Shown: positions 55,301 through 63,226, counted from the first letter of the stretch. The stretch: DNA of 64,000 nt from an uncultured Eubacterium sp. (GCA_905234495.1 CAJOHE010000001.1:62001-126000), one strand, 5' to 3'. Notes: generated from the sequence alone by a model not told the origin. Made by a program: numbers and translations.

Positions 55301-55723
55301 AGGGACAACCTTGAAAAGAGCCTAAAAATGATGGGGCTTGTTATCTCGGGCGAAAACGATGAGACAATACCAAACGCGATGGAACACGATATAAAGGGCG
55401 AGTTCATTCCCGTTGTAAGGGACAGAAGGGGAAACCTTATTGGCTCTCTTGCAAGCCTTGAGGAACTCGGCAGAATCCAGAGAAAGGTTAACGACCTTAT
55501 AAGCGAAATGGGTGAAAACCTTCACAAAGGTATGATTTCACGCAATCCCGTTTCAAACAAAAACCATAAGCACACCTGCGATTACTGCGATTACAGGGAT
55601 ATCTGCTCAAATCAGAGACTGATTAGCGAGAGAGCGGTTCCCGACCTTAAACACGAAGAAATTATGAAACTGTTATCCGAGGAGTATGAAAGCGATGCCG
55701 GAGTGGACGACACAACAGAATAA
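52370..55723 (+). CDS. addB: AddB, helicase-exonuclease subunit
   Basis: Partner of AddA in double-strand break end processing. 1117 residues. The N-terminal Walker A reads GRSGYGKTEYVF. The middle is an inactive-helicase-like fold. The C-terminal RecB-type nuclease has RVVDYKSGGKEFDLSD, and an iron-sulfur cluster is made by one Cys in YFNCSFRYFC and three in CDYCDYRDIC. Overlap with addA is 29 bases, which keeps subunits balanced. Confidence 0.95.
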   Translation: MLKLVMGRSGYGKTEYVFKAVRDLAFGGEKNIILLTPEQYSLSAERRLLTDLGCEKMSYVLNGSFSRLSNDVKSIYGGDTLPILSKGGKAVLMLQAIEMSKDGLELFNKNLDSLNFVSSMLSIYDEMRSCNLSATEILDLSRPIENVTLNKKMKDISHIMGMYENLIAKRFLDPSDELTRLYDKIKDKGYFKDRYVFIDGFNGFVAQEYKILELIVAEAKEVTITLCCDREPENALSTFAYVKKSETIIRRIAEKAGIPVSEVYLESNMRSYSDSVRYIEKNIFANAGNKKVDNDGCVSVYKAKTINDECEEVAREIRKLLRAGYNASQIAVIARDIDKYRDELGFVFNKYEIPFFNDERQPIKSQPLVMFIEYLFRCINFSLKSNDIISLAKTGLTPLSDEEINELENYIYLWNINGSKWTKPFENSTRGFVDKIDEKDRLALENINKSREALTEPILRFRRSVKGKTAKDICAELYYTLIRFGADKRIKESAVFLSESGHISLAQMQGRVWDSVMEILDLIPRILGDEPINLKSFSKLFSVIIANEDLGMLPTGIDNVQFGQADRIRTDNPKAVFVLGANEDEFPQAITTGGLLTESDRRVLLENDFKLYSYGEIMSQQEKYFAYMAVSCASDKLHISYIENASRSSSESEIVTSVTSLINGLNAYSYDDIADIDLVETYQNAFELMSREYEANTEFSSSLKKCFENDSRYKSICAIAENIQPEITDRSVSTKLFDYNMLVSASRIEDYFNCSFRYFCKFGLGARPLKKTELDALKRGTLIHYVLEMILSELGSKNLSQMEPKEIIAAVDKYIKQYFVVEMGNISDMGERFYYNYNRISNQIYNVVLHLALEFKNCDFEARAFELDIDSDGSVKPSVISLDDGGSVSIRGSIDRVDTFDKDGRRYVRVVDYKSGGKEFDLSDVMFGLNLQMFIYLFCLCGDKKAELSGVPAGVLYMHANQKVTPFSSKKEAEEKGRDNLEKSLKMMGLVISGENDETIPNAMEHDIKGEFIPVVRDRRGNLIGSLASLEELGRIQRKVNDLISEMGENLHKGMISRNPVSNKNHKHTCDYCDYRDICSNQRLISERAVPDLKHEEIMKLLSEEYESDAGVDDTTE

Positions 55724-58700
55724 CGCCATTGACGCAAGGGGCAGAAATATCCTCGTCAGCGCTGCTGCCGGTTCGGGTAAAACCGCCGTTCTTGTTGAAA
55801 GGGTTATCAAGCTTATAACTGACAAAACAAAGCCTGTTGAAATCGACAGACTTCTTATTGTCACGTTCACAAACGCTGCTGCTGCCGAGATGAGGTCGCG
55901 AATTTCAAAGTCCCTCAACGAGCTGATTGGTAAGAACCCTGACGACGAATTTTTCAGAAAACAGCTCAGCCTTCTTCCGTGCGCGGATATTTGCACTATT
56001 GACGCATTCTGTATGAAGCTTGTGAAAGAGTATTTTTATGAGCTCAACATAAGCCGCGACATCGAGATTATGGACGAAAGCGAAGCCTCGGTTTTGCAGG
56101 ATGAAATCATTGTTGAAACTATTGACAGACTGTTTGAAGACGGCGACGAGGCTTACAAAAAGCTTGTAGAGGCATACACCTTGCCCGGTATTGACAAGCC
56201 GTTGATAAGCATCGTGAAAAGGCTTTTACAGTATATTTACGCCCAGCCGTTTCCGTTTGCATGGCTTAAAAATGCGGTTGAAAGCATCAATCCCGAGGTT
56301 GAGTTTGAAAACACCGAATGGTGCAGGTATCTTGAAAACGAAATCAGATACTTAATAAAGGTTGCAAGAGAGGGGATTGACGCAAATCTTCTTATTGCCG
56401 ACGGCTACGCAGAAGAATTCCCCGCGTTTACGGATACCTTCAATGATGATTTATCGCTACTTAATCAAATTGAAAATAGTCTTGACGAGGGCTGGGATGC
56501 GCTATATGAGCTCTTAAACGGCGATTTTCCCGCTTTTTCAAAGCTTCCGAGAACGACCAAGCTCGATGAAAAAGACGCGTTAAACATCAAGGCTAACAGG
56601 GATAAATACAAGGGTATTATCACAAAGAGCATTCCCGCGCTTGTCATATCGACGGGTGAAGAATACAGGGAAGAAATGGAAGAGCTCTATCCTCAGTTAA
56701 AGGCGTTATACAATCTCGTCAAAGAGGTTGACGGCAGACTCTTTGAGGAAAAGAGCGAGAGAAACGCCTATTCGTTTGCGGACATTGAGCATTTTGCAAT
56801 CGAGCTTTTGATGAAACTCAATGACGACGGAAGCATTTCGGATACAGATATTTCAAAGGCGCTTCGGGAAAAGTACTGCGAAATTCTTGTCGACGAGTAT
56901 CAGGACACCAATGAGGCGCAGGACCTCCTTTTCAGAAAGCTTTCAAACGGCAGAAATCTCTTTACAGTAGGCGATATGAAGCAGAGCATTTACCGCTTCA
57001 GGCTTGCTATGCCGAATATATTTAACGAGAAAAGAAAAGCGTATCCTCTTTATGACGAAAACGCCGACGACGATTCGTCGAAAATCATTCTTGATAAGAA
57101 TTTCAGAAGCAGAAAGGGAATCTGCGAGTACGTAAACTTCGTATTTTCTCATGTTATGACTGAGAGGGTGGGGGAACTCGAATACACTAAAGAAGAGTTT
57201 CTAAACTTCAATCCGAATAGCTTTGAAGAAAACGGCGTACCCTGTGCAAAGCTCTGCATAATCGACAACAACAAGGGCGAAAACTCAGACACTATCGAGG
57301 CAGAAGAGATTGCAAAGCTCATACGTCATAAAGTACAAAGCGGCGAAATGATTCAGGACAAAAACGGTCTGAGACCTGTTCGCTACGGCGATTTTGTCAT
57401 TCTGATGAGAAGCCTGAAAAAATACGCGCCGACTTACTCTGAAGCTCTGAGAAAATACAGAATTCCCGTTATTTCGGACAATTCATCAAATCTCTTTGAA
57501 AACAATGAGATTAAGATGCTTCTGTCACTTCTCAGGACTGTAAACAATCCGACGGACAGTATTTCGCTTCTTGCGACAATGATGTCGCCGTTTTACGGTT
57601 TTTCCGCCGACGAGCTTGCGAGGATAAAAGCAAACAGCAACAAAAAGAGCTTTTACAAGGCGGTCTTTTCAAGCGACGACGAGAGAGTTCTCGATTTTAT
57701 AAGGGATATTAACGAGCTCAAAAAAGTCAGCGTTACGATGAGTATGGCATCTTTTACGCGTTATGTAATCGAGCAGAAGGGACTTGTTGCGTTTGTGAAC
57801 GCATTCGGTAACGGCGAGCAGAGATATCAGAATATTGTTGAGTTTATAAAATTTGCAAAGAGGTTTGACAGCGGTGTAAACGTCGGTCTGACTGCGTTTG
57901 TAAAATACATAAACAGTATTATTGAATCCGACAGACAGGTTGATTCCGCATCGTTTTCCGCCGGAAGCGCTGACGCCGTAACTATTATGAGCGTTCACCA
58001 TTCAAAGGGTCTTGAATTCCCGATTTGTATTCTTGCCGGCGCTTCAAGGCGGTATAACAAATCGGAACTTACTGACAATTTCCTTCTCAATACAAAGCTC
58101 GGCGTTGGTATGAAGGGTTATGACGAGAAGGGAATGTACCGCTACAAAACTCTTCCGTACCACGTTATTGCAAACAAAAACGACTATGAGCTTATGAGCG
58201 AAAACCTCAGAGTTCTTTACGTTGCGATGACGAGGGCGAAGGAACAGTTTATAAGCTTCATTAGCGTGCCGAATCTCGCCACAAGGCTGAGCTCGGTATA
58301 TAAGCACATTACCGACGGCTGCATAACGCCTTACAGCGTTCAGAGCATCACTAACGACGGTGACCTGCTGCTTATGTGCTCAATGCTTCACAAAGACGGA
58401 AAAGCACTTCGCGATATAATCGGGGCTGACTGCAATATCGAGCCGTCAGATTTTGAGATGAGTATCGACTTTCTTGACGCACTTGATGAAGAGGAAGATA
58501 GTGAAGATACCGTTGAGATGGCAGAGCCAGACGACAGCATAGTTAAGCTTATTGAGGATAAGCTTCAATACTGCTATGAGCGAAGCGAGCTTATGGGCTT
58601 TTCGGCAAAGCTTACTGCATCATCGCTTGACGACGCGGAAAACAACTTTGAATACATAACGTCGTCAAAACCAGCATTTATTAATAAGTCAGAGCTTACC

Positions 58701-59195
58701 CCCGCGCAGAGGGGTACGGCGATGCACGAGTTTATGCAGTACGCCGATTACGAAAAGGCTAAAGCAAATCTTGAAAGCGAGATTGAAAGATGCTTATCAC
58801 TCGGTTATCTGAGCAAAGAGCAGGCTGCAAGCCTCGACAGAAAGAAGCTGACTGCGTTCTTTGAAAGCGAGCTTTACAAGAGGATGTCAGCGGCTGACAA
58901 TGTTTACAGAGAAATCAAAGTTTCGGATTTCTTCAGAGCGTGCGATGTTTACGATACGAATTATGAGGACAAAATTCTCATTCAGGGTATTGCCGACTGC
59001 GTCTTTGAAGAGGACGGAAAGCTTGTTCTTGTCGATTACAAGACGGACAGCGTTAAGGATGAAAACGAGCTTCTCGGCAGATATGAAAAGCAGATTTCTT
59101 TCTATAAAGAATCAATTTTAAAAATGCTTTCAATGGAAGTCAAAGAGTCGCTTCTTTACTCGTTTTCACTTAATAAATGCTGTTATTATAAATAA
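55695..59195 (+). CDS. addA: AddA, helicase-nuclease subunit
   Basis: UvrD-like helicase plus nuclease that processes broken DNA ends for RecA. 1166 residues from ATG 55695, 10 bases after GAGGAG; an ATG at 55686 (three residues longer) is too close to that site. The Q-motif is WTTQQNNAI, Walker A is AAAGSGKTAVLVERV, ILVDEYQDTNEAQ is motif II, and VMTRAKEQF-type motif VI is seen near 855. The C-terminal nuclease motif is LVLVDYKTDSVKDENEL. Last gene of the operon begun at ligA. Confidence 0.95.
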   Translation: MPEWTTQQNNAIDARGRNILVSAAAGSGKTAVLVERVIKLITDKTKPVEIDRLLIVTFTNAAAAEMRSRISKSLNELIGKNPDDEFFRKQLSLLPCADICTIDAFCMKLVKEYFYELNISRDIEIMDESEASVLQDEIIVETIDRLFEDGDEAYKKLVEAYTLPGIDKPLISIVKRLLQYIYAQPFPFAWLKNAVESINPEVEFENTEWCRYLENEIRYLIKVAREGIDANLLIADGYAEEFPAFTDTFNDDLSLLNQIENSLDEGWDALYELLNGDFPAFSKLPRTTKLDEKDALNIKANRDKYKGIITKSIPALVISTGEEYREEMEELYPQLKALYNLVKEVDGRLFEEKSERNAYSFADIEHFAIELLMKLNDDGSISDTDISKALREKYCEILVDEYQDTNEAQDLLFRKLSNGRNLFTVGDMKQSIYRFRLAMPNIFNEKRKAYPLYDENADDDSSKIILDKNFRSRKGICEYVNFVFSHVMTERVGELEYTKEEFLNFNPNSFEENGVPCAKLCIIDNNKGENSDTIEAEEIAKLIRHKVQSGEMIQDKNGLRPVRYGDFVILMRSLKKYAPTYSEALRKYRIPVISDNSSNLFENNEIKMLLSLLRTVNNPTDSISLLATMMSPFYGFSADELARIKANSNKKSFYKAVFSSDDERVLDFIRDINELKKVSVTMSMASFTRYVIEQKGLVAFVNAFGNGEQRYQNIVEFIKFAKRFDSGVNVGLTAFVKYINSIIESDRQVDSASFSAGSADAVTIMSVHHSKGLEFPICILAGASRRYNKSELTDNFLLNTKLGVGMKGYDEKGMYRYKTLPYHVIANKNDYELMSENLRVLYVAMTRAKEQFISFISVPNLATRLSSVYKHITDGCITPYSVQSITNDGDLLLMCSMLHKDGKALRDIIGADCNIEPSDFEMSIDFLDALDEEEDSEDTVEMAEPDDSIVKLIEDKLQYCYERSELMGFSAKLTASSLDDAENNFEYITSSKPAFINKSELTPAQRGTAMHEFMQYADYEKAKANLESEIERCLSLGYLSKEQAASLDRKKLTAFFESELYKRMSAADNVYREIKVSDFFRACDVYDTNYEDKILIQGIADCVFEEDGKLVLVDYKTDSVKDENELLGRYEKQISFYKESILKMLSMEVKESLLYSFSLNKCCYYK

Positions 59196-59209
59196 ATTAT
59201 AAAAAATAC

Positions 59210-59238
59210 TTGCATTTTAACTTTCCTTGTGGTAATAT
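59210..59238 (+). promoter_or_regulatory. Predicted rpmE promoter
   Basis: TTGCAT (59210-59215), a 17-bp spacer and TAATAT (59233-59238), 40 bases before the rpmE ATG. Confidence 0.65.
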
Positions 59239-59277
59239 ATCAAGGCAAATGAGTTATTAATCAAAGAGGTGAAAAAT

Positions 59278-59481
59278 ATGAGAGACGGAATTCATCCTAA
59301 TTATGATACCTGCACAGTAAGATGTGCATGCGGTGCAACATACGAGACAAAGAGCACAAAGCCGGAGCTCAAGGTTGATATCTGTTCAAAGTGCCATCCT
59401 TTCTACACCGGTAAGCAGAAGCTTGTTGATACAGGCGGCCGTGTTGACAGATTCAACAAGAGATATGCACGCAATAAGTAA
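59278..59481 (+). CDS. rpmE: 50S ribosomal protein L31, zinc form
   Basis: 67 residues from ATG 59278 ([19 protein letters not shown]), with GAGGTG upstream that also contains an in-frame but unlikely GTG. The zinc-binding cysteines are kept (C16, C18 and the CSKC pair at 36/39), so this is the C+ form rather than the zinc-free paralogue. [20 protein letters not shown] is the family signature. Confidence 0.97.
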   Translation: MRDGIHPNYDTCTVRCACGATYETKSTKPELKVDICSKCHPFYTGKQKLVDTGGRVDRFNKRYARNK

Positions 59482-59498
59482 TTATATGTAAATTGACA

Positions 59499-59530
59499 GG
59501 CAGCGAATTTATTTCGTTGCCTTGTTTATT
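59499..59530 (+). terminator. Hairpin between rpmE and yigZ
   Basis: GGCAGCGAA (59499-59507), a 5-base loop and TTCGTTGCC (59513-59521) with one G-U pair, then TTGTTTATT. It is a likely terminator or attenuator. yigZ starts 20 bases later, so some read-through is expected. Confidence 0.65.
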
Positions 59531-59540
59531 AGGTGGTTTT

Positions 59541-60173
59541 ATGATTGAATACAAAACCGTTGAGTTTGAGGCACACGATGAATTTGAAGAGAAAAAGTCC
59601 AGATTCATCGGATATGTAAAGCCTGTGAAAACTCAGCAAGAGGCGCAGGATTTTATAAATTCAATAAAATCGAAGCACTGGGACGCAACCCACAACGTGA
59701 GCGCCTATGTATTAAAAGATAATAACATTCAGCGCTCAAGCGACGACGGCGAGCCGAGCGGAACCGCGGGCGTTCCCGTTCTCGACGTGCTTTTAAAGGA
59801 AGGACTTGTTGACGTTTGCTTAGTCGTTACAAGATATTTCGGCGGAACGCTTCTCGGCGCGGGCGGACTTATCAGGGCTTATTCCCACGGCTCAAAGATT
59901 GCCGTTCTTGCAGGAAACATTATCACTATGGCTGAGTGCAGGATTGCCGAGGTAAACGTTGATTACAGCTTTTACGAGAGGCTTACGTCACTTCTCGAAG
60001 GGCTCGGGGCAAATATAGAAAGCACCGATTTTGCAGATAACGTTAAAGTAACTTTCAGTATTAAAGAGGATTTGTTTGAGGCTTTTTCGGATAAGCTCAC
60101 GGACATCAGTCAAGGCAAATACAAAGCGACGGTCATCGGGGAAAAGTTTTCAAAAGTGAATAAAAATAATTAA
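59541..60173 (+). CDS. yigZ: YigZ/IMPACT family protein
   Basis: 210 residues from ATG 59541, with AGGTGG upstream. The UPF0029 N-terminal domain is clear: KKSRFIGYVKPVKTQQEAQ, the signature block SDDGEPSGTAGVPVLDVL, and VVTRYFGGTLLGAGGLIRAY. A small ferredoxin-like C-terminal domain follows. Related to yeast Yih1/IMPACT, a translation regulator; the bacterial role is unclear. Confidence 0.9.
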   Translation: MIEYKTVEFEAHDEFEEKKSRFIGYVKPVKTQQEAQDFINSIKSKHWDATHNVSAYVLKDNNIQRSSDDGEPSGTAGVPVLDVLLKEGLVDVCLVVTRYFGGTLLGAGGLIRAYSHGSKIAVLAGNIITMAECRIAEVNVDYSFYERLTSLLEGLGANIESTDFADNVKVTFSIKEDLFEAFSDKLTDISQGKYKATVIGEKFSKVNKNN

Positions 60174-60210
60174 TCCTGCCGATTCTTAAAACGAAAGGCA
60201 GGTTATTTTT

Positions 60211-60798
60211 ATGAGAAAAAGAAGGCTTTTTGTTGTTTTATTCGGCGTTTTTATGATACTGTTTTCTGTGTTTCAGCCGTTCATTTCAACAAGCGAGGAT
60301 ATATCGCAAAAGATATTCAGACTTCATATTATTGCAAATTCCGACTCGACCTACGACCAGGATATAAAGCTGAAGCTGAAGAATTATTTTCTTACAGAAA
60401 CAGGAGAACTATTCACAAAGCCAACGCTTGAAGAAAATATAGAAATTGCAAAGGAAAACAGGGGATATCTTGAAAATCTCTGCAACAGCTTTTTGAAGGA
60501 ACAAAGGTGCACTTACTTGGCAAGCGTTGCCGTCTGCGAGGAATTTTTCACAACGAGACTATATGACGATTTCACCCTTCCTTCGGGCGTTTATAACTCA
60601 ATAAAAATCACTCTCGGAAGAGGGGAAGGGCATAACTGGTGGTGCATCGTTTTTCCGTCCGTCTGTATGTCCGCCTGCTCCCGGTCAATGGACGATTATC
60701 TGACAGATGAGGAAATGGAACTTGTGAATAATCAGTACACGCCGAAATTTAAAATCGCCGAAATCTATGAAAAAATAAAATATAAAATGAATTATTGA
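60211..60798 (+). CDS. spoIIR: Stage II sporulation protein R
   Basis: Forespore signal protein that triggers SpoIIGA to process pro-sigma-E in the mother cell. 195 residues. An N-terminal signal or anchor segment (LFVVLFGVFMILFSVFQPF) is followed by the diagnostic FRLHIIANSDSTYDQDIKLK. The conserved GEGHNWWCIVFPSVC comes next. AGGCAGG lies before the ATG, within the 3' arm of a CCTGCC/GGCAGG hairpin (60175-60192) that could modulate initiation. spoIIR is normally under sigma-F; I could not place that promoter with confidence. Confidence 0.94.
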   Translation: MRKRRLFVVLFGVFMILFSVFQPFISTSEDISQKIFRLHIIANSDSTYDQDIKLKLKNYFLTETGELFTKPTLEENIEIAKENRGYLENLCNSFLKEQRCTYLASVAVCEEFFTTRLYDDFTLPSGVYNSIKITLGRGEGHNWWCIVFPSVCMSACSRSMDDYLTDEEMELVNNQYTPKFKIAEIYEKIKYKMNY

Positions 60799-60822
60799 TA
60801 TTTTTTAACCTTGTGATATAAT
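60795..60822 (+). promoter_or_regulatory. Predicted promoter of the MBL lipoprotein gene
   Basis: TTGATA (60795-60800, overlapping the spoIIR stop), a 16-bp spacer and perfect TATAAT (60817-60822), 29 bases before the start. Confidence 0.7.
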
Positions 60823-60851
60823 TAGTATAGAATTAATTACGAGGTGATTTT

Positions 60852-61718
60852 ATGAAAAATACCAAAAGAGTTTTATCAATTCTCTTTGCAGTTGCGCTTA
60901 TACTGACAATATTCTGCGGCTGCGCAAAGAAAGAGGACACTTCAGAGCTCAGCGAGACAGCTCTTGAAAGAAATGAATTCGTATCCTTTATTGAAACGGA
61001 TAACGACGCCGACTGTGCTCTTATTCATATAGGCGACCACAATATTCTTATCGACACGGGCGAAAAGAAGGACGCTGAGGACATTCTGAAGTTCCTTGAT
61101 GAAAAGGGCGTTACGTCGATTGAGTATATGATTATCTCGCATTTTGACAAGGACCACTGCGGCGGCGGTGCTGAAATTCTCAACAGTATGCACGTTTCGC
61201 AGGTTGTTCATCCCGAGTACGTTGAGGAAAAGGACGCGAGCACGGAATTTCTTGACGCAGTAAGAAACAAGGGCGTTACCGAGACTGTAATCAAAGAGGT
61301 TACAGAGTTCAGATTTGACGCAATTTCTCTAAATTTCTATCCCGCATCGTTTGAATACGAAAACGATACAAGCAACAATTCAAGCCTTGTGGTAAAGCTT
61401 ACTTATCTTGAAAAATCAGTACTCTTTACGGGTGATATTGAAGCAGACAGAATTGCCGATATTATGCCCTCTGACGGAAGTGATTACCTGAAAGCGGACA
61501 TTCTCAAGATTCCGTATCACGGCAGAGAGATTGATGACGAGCAGTTATTTATAAACGCCGTTATGCCGACGTTTACGGTTGTTACCGGCAAGGGCGGAAA
61601 GGTTGAGAAAAACATTGAATCGCTTGAAGGACTCGGCGACGTATATTATAGCCAAAAGGGAACGGTTACGTTCTACTTTAACTACGGCACCGACTTTGAA
61701 GTAACGGTTGCAAAATAA
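60852..61718 (+). CDS. ComEC/Rec2-like metallo-beta-lactamase-fold lipoprotein
   Basis: 288 residues. A lipoprotein-like signal (VALILTIFCGCAKKED) suggests export and lipid anchoring at the Cys near 23, although the lipobox is not perfect. The mature part is an MBL fold: IDTGEKKDAE, the metal motif SHFDKDHCGG (H-x-D-x-D-H), VLFTGDIEAD, and PYHGREID with the last His. It corresponds to the soluble domain of ComEC-type DNA uptake proteins without the membrane channel. Substrate unknown; an extracellular phosphoesterase or nuclease would fit. Confidence 0.83.
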   Translation: MKNTKRVLSILFAVALILTIFCGCAKKEDTSELSETALERNEFVSFIETDNDADCALIHIGDHNILIDTGEKKDAEDILKFLDEKGVTSIEYMIISHFDKDHCGGGAEILNSMHVSQVVHPEYVEEKDASTEFLDAVRNKGVTETVIKEVTEFRFDAISLNFYPASFEYENDTSNNSSLVVKLTYLEKSVLFTGDIEADRIADIMPSDGSDYLKADILKIPYHGREIDDEQLFINAVMPTFTVVTGKGGKVEKNIESLEGLGDVYYSQKGTVTFYFNYGTDFEVTVAK

Positions 61719-61723
61719 AAAGA

Positions 61724-61757
61724 AAAAGAGCAGTTTTGATAACTGCTCTTTTCTTTT
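61724..61757. terminator. Terminator after the MBL gene
   Basis: AAAAGAGCAGTT (61724-61735), a TTGAT loop and AACTGCTCTTTT (61741-61752), then CTTTT. It is nearly symmetrical, so it can also stop minus-strand transcripts coming through element B. Confidence 0.9.
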
Positions 61758-61777
61758 GGTGCCGGCGGCGGGGGTCG
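61754..61777 (-). repeat. Direct copy of the tRNA-Leu(CAA) 3' end
   Basis: These 24 bases are identical to 61930-61953, which is the CCA end plus acceptor and T-stem 3' side of tRNA-Leu(CAA) with three flanking bases. After the match the sequence departs (GCTACG instead of AACCCG on the plus strand), so this is only a tRNA fragment. It marks the far border of element B. Confidence 0.85.
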
Positions 61778-61892
61778 CTACGACGCTGTCGCGTCTACTC
61801 GCCCGCGTCGGCGAAAACAGTCCACCGGACTGTTTTCTTCCGAACCGCAAGCGGTTCTCCCTCCTGTTCGACCACCATGATTCTACAGAATC
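61778..61892 (-). repeat. Structured tRNA-associated element B
   Basis: Non-coding block made of successive hairpins: GACGC-TGTC-GCGTC (61782-61795), CGCC/GGCG (61800-61813), an 11-bp stem at 61813-61823/61827-61837, GAACCG-CAAG-CGGTTC (61842-61857) and GATTC-TACA-GAATC (61879-61892). The 11-bp hairpin holds AACAGTCCACCGGACTGTT (61816-61834), the exact reverse complement of the core hairpin in element A. In the sense of the neighbouring tRNA both read AACAGTCCGGTGGACTGTT. The tRNA-proximal side carries GGTCGAACAG (minus strand), similar to GGCTCGAACAG in element A. Confidence 0.7.
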
Positions 61893-61933
61893 AAAAAATA
61901 ACAAGTCAGCATAAATGCTAACTTGCTATTTTT
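61893..61933 (-). terminator. Terminator of the tRNA-Leu operon
   Basis: On the minus strand, AAAAATAGCAAGTTAGCAT pairs with ATGCTGACTTGTTATTTTT, using two G-U pairs, followed by a T tract. It begins directly at the tRNA-Leu(CAA) 3' end. The wobbles show it is meant to be read in the minus direction. Confidence 0.85.
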
Positions 61934-62019
61934 GGTGCCGGCGGCGGGGGTCGAACCCGCACCCTGTCGCCAGGACCGGATTTTGAGTCCGGCACGTCTG
62001 CCAATTCCATCACGCCGGC
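61933..62019 (-). tRNA. tRNA-Leu (anticodon CAA)
   Basis: 87 bases with the long variable arm of class II tRNAs. Acceptor GCCGGCG pairs with CGCCGGC, and anticodon loop CTCAAAA in stem CCGGA/TCCGG gives CAA. T-loop TTCGACC, discriminator A, and CCA is encoded. Its last 21 bases plus flank are duplicated at 61754-61777. Confidence 0.96.
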
Positions 62020-62028
62020 ATTAATTAA

Positions 62029-62052
62029 GGTGCAACAGTAATCCGTTGCACC
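62029..62052 (-). other. Hairpin between the two tRNA-Leu genes
   Basis: GGTGCAAC (62029-62036) and GTTGCACC (62045-62052) with an 8-base loop. It lies 2 bases beyond the 3' end of tRNA-Leu(TAA) and is followed, on the minus strand, by TTAATTAA. It may be a processing signal or a partial terminator. Confidence 0.6.
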
Positions 62053-62054
62053 TT

Positions 62055-62141
62055 TGGTGCTGGTGACCGGACTTGAACCGGTACGGTGTTTCCACCGAGG
62101 GATTTTAAGTCCCTTGCGTCTGCCGATTTCGCCACACCAGC
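62055..62141 (-). tRNA. tRNA-Leu (anticodon TAA)
   Basis: 87 bases, class II. Acceptor GCTGGTG pairs with CACCAGC. Anticodon loop CTTAAAA in stem AGGGA/TCCCT gives TAA. Long variable arm, T-loop TTCAAGT, discriminator A, and CCA is encoded. First gene of a two-tRNA minus-strand operon. Confidence 0.96.
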
Positions 62142-62152
62142 GTGCAACAAAT

Positions 62153-62181
62153 ATAATAATAGATTATTTGTTTAAAGTCAA
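62153..62181 (-). promoter_or_regulatory. Promoter of the tRNA-Leu operon
   Basis: On the minus strand TTGACT (62176-62181), a 17-bp spacer and TATTAT (62153-62158), 11 bases before the tRNA. Confidence 0.82.
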
Positions 62182-62202
62182 TAGAAAAATATAATTTTAA
62201 AA

Positions 62203-63159
62203 TCAGTTGACAACATTCTTCGGCGTGCCGTTAAGATAGTTCAAGAGATTATCCTCAAGGATGCTTATAAGCCTCTCTCTGGTCTCTTTTGCAGCCCAAG
62301 CAATATGGGGCGTGATATAACAGTTTTTAGCCGAGAGCAGGGGATTATCAGCCTTCGGCGGCTCGGTTTCAAGCACGTCGAGCCCTGCTGCAAGAAGCTT
62401 GCCGCTGTTGAGCGCGTCTGCAAGCGCCTGCTGTTTTACTACGGGACCTCTTGACGTATTGATAAATATCGAGCCGTCCTTCATCTTTGAAATTGTTTCC
62501 CCGTTAATGAGATTTTCTGTATCGGGGGTGAGGGGACAGTGGCAGGTGATAATGTCGCTTGTTGAAAGAAGCTCGTCGAGAGTGACAAATTCAACGGGCG
62601 TTTCTTTATAATCCTTCGGTCTCGGGTTATACGCGATAACTTTCATATCAAAGGCGTTTGCAAGCCTTGCAACTCTTTGACCGATTGAACCGAAACCGAT
62701 GATACCGATAACCTTGCCTTCAAGCTCGGTGAGGGGCTTTTTCCAGAAGCAGAAATCAGGACACGCCGTCCACTCGCCGTTTTTAACGGCGTCCGAATGA
62801 AGCGACACCTCGTTTGTAATCTGAAGGATATACGCAAACACAAGCTGTGCAACTGCCTTTGTTGAGTATGAGGGGATGTTGCAGACGGTTATGCCTAAAT
62901 CTCTTGCATGAGCGCAGTCGACAACGTTGTATCCCGTTGACTGCAAGCCTATGTATTCAAGCTCGGGCTTGAGCGCATCGAGAATATCAGCAGTAATAAC
63001 CGTCTTGTTTACAAGCAGAATATTTGCGCCCTTTGCTCTTTTAATAATCTCATCTGGCGAGGTTCTGTCGTACACGGTATATTCACCGAGCTTTTCAATG
63101 CCTTCCCACGAAAGGTCGCCCGGATTTGTTGTGCAGCCGTCAAGATTTACTATTTTCAT
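62203..63159 (-). CDS. D-isomer-specific 2-hydroxyacid dehydrogenase
   Basis: 318-residue NAD(P)H dehydrogenase of the glycerate/hydroxypyruvate reductase type. The nucleotide loop is IGIIGFGSIGQRVARLAN. The catalytic arginine is in FINTSRGPVVKQQAL, with the Glu in LDVLETEPP and the His in YITPHIAWAAKE. The N-terminal lid has NILLVNKTVITADIL. Most similar in style to HprA-type enzymes, but the exact substrate (glycerate, hydroxypyruvate, other 2-oxoacids) cannot be read. Its promoter lies back to back with that of cwlD. Confidence 0.88.
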   Translation of the reverse strand: MKIVNLDGCTTNPGDLSWEGIEKLGEYTVYDRTSPDEIIKRAKGANILLVNKTVITADILDALKPELEYIGLQSTGYNVVDCAHARDLGITVCNIPSYSTKAVAQLVFAYILQITNEVSLHSDAVKNGEWTACPDFCFWKKPLTELEGKVIGIIGFGSIGQRVARLANAFDMKVIAYNPRPKDYKETPVEFVTLDELLSTSDIITCHCPLTPDTENLINGETISKMKDGSIFINTSRGPVVKQQALADALNSGKLLAAGLDVLETEPPKADNPLLSAKNCYITPHIAWAAKETRERLISILEDNLLNYLNGTPKNVVN

Positions 63160-63190
63160 ATTTTCACAACCTTATAATTTTATAGTACTA

Positions 63191-63219
63191 ATTATATCCC
63201 TTATGAGTAAAAAAAGCAA
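63191..63219 (-). promoter_or_regulatory. Predicted promoter of the dehydrogenase gene
   Basis: On the minus strand TTGCTT (63214-63219), a 17-bp spacer and TATAAT (63191-63196). Identical hexamers and spacing to the SDR gene promoter at 19993-20021. Confidence 0.6.
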
Positions 63220-63226
63220 TATTACC

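Noticed and set aside
61545..61904. Minus-strand open frame of 119 codons, and plus-strand frames at 61708-61921
   Set aside because: They run through the MBL gene end, its terminator, the tRNA 3' copy and element B hairpins. There is no ribosome-binding site, and composition is set by palindromes. Read as artefacts of the repeat.
61754..61953. Integrated prophage or genomic island at tRNA-Leu
   Set aside because: The direct repeat fits an attachment site, but only about 150 bases lie between the copies and there is no integrase in the window. Kept as a repeat element instead.
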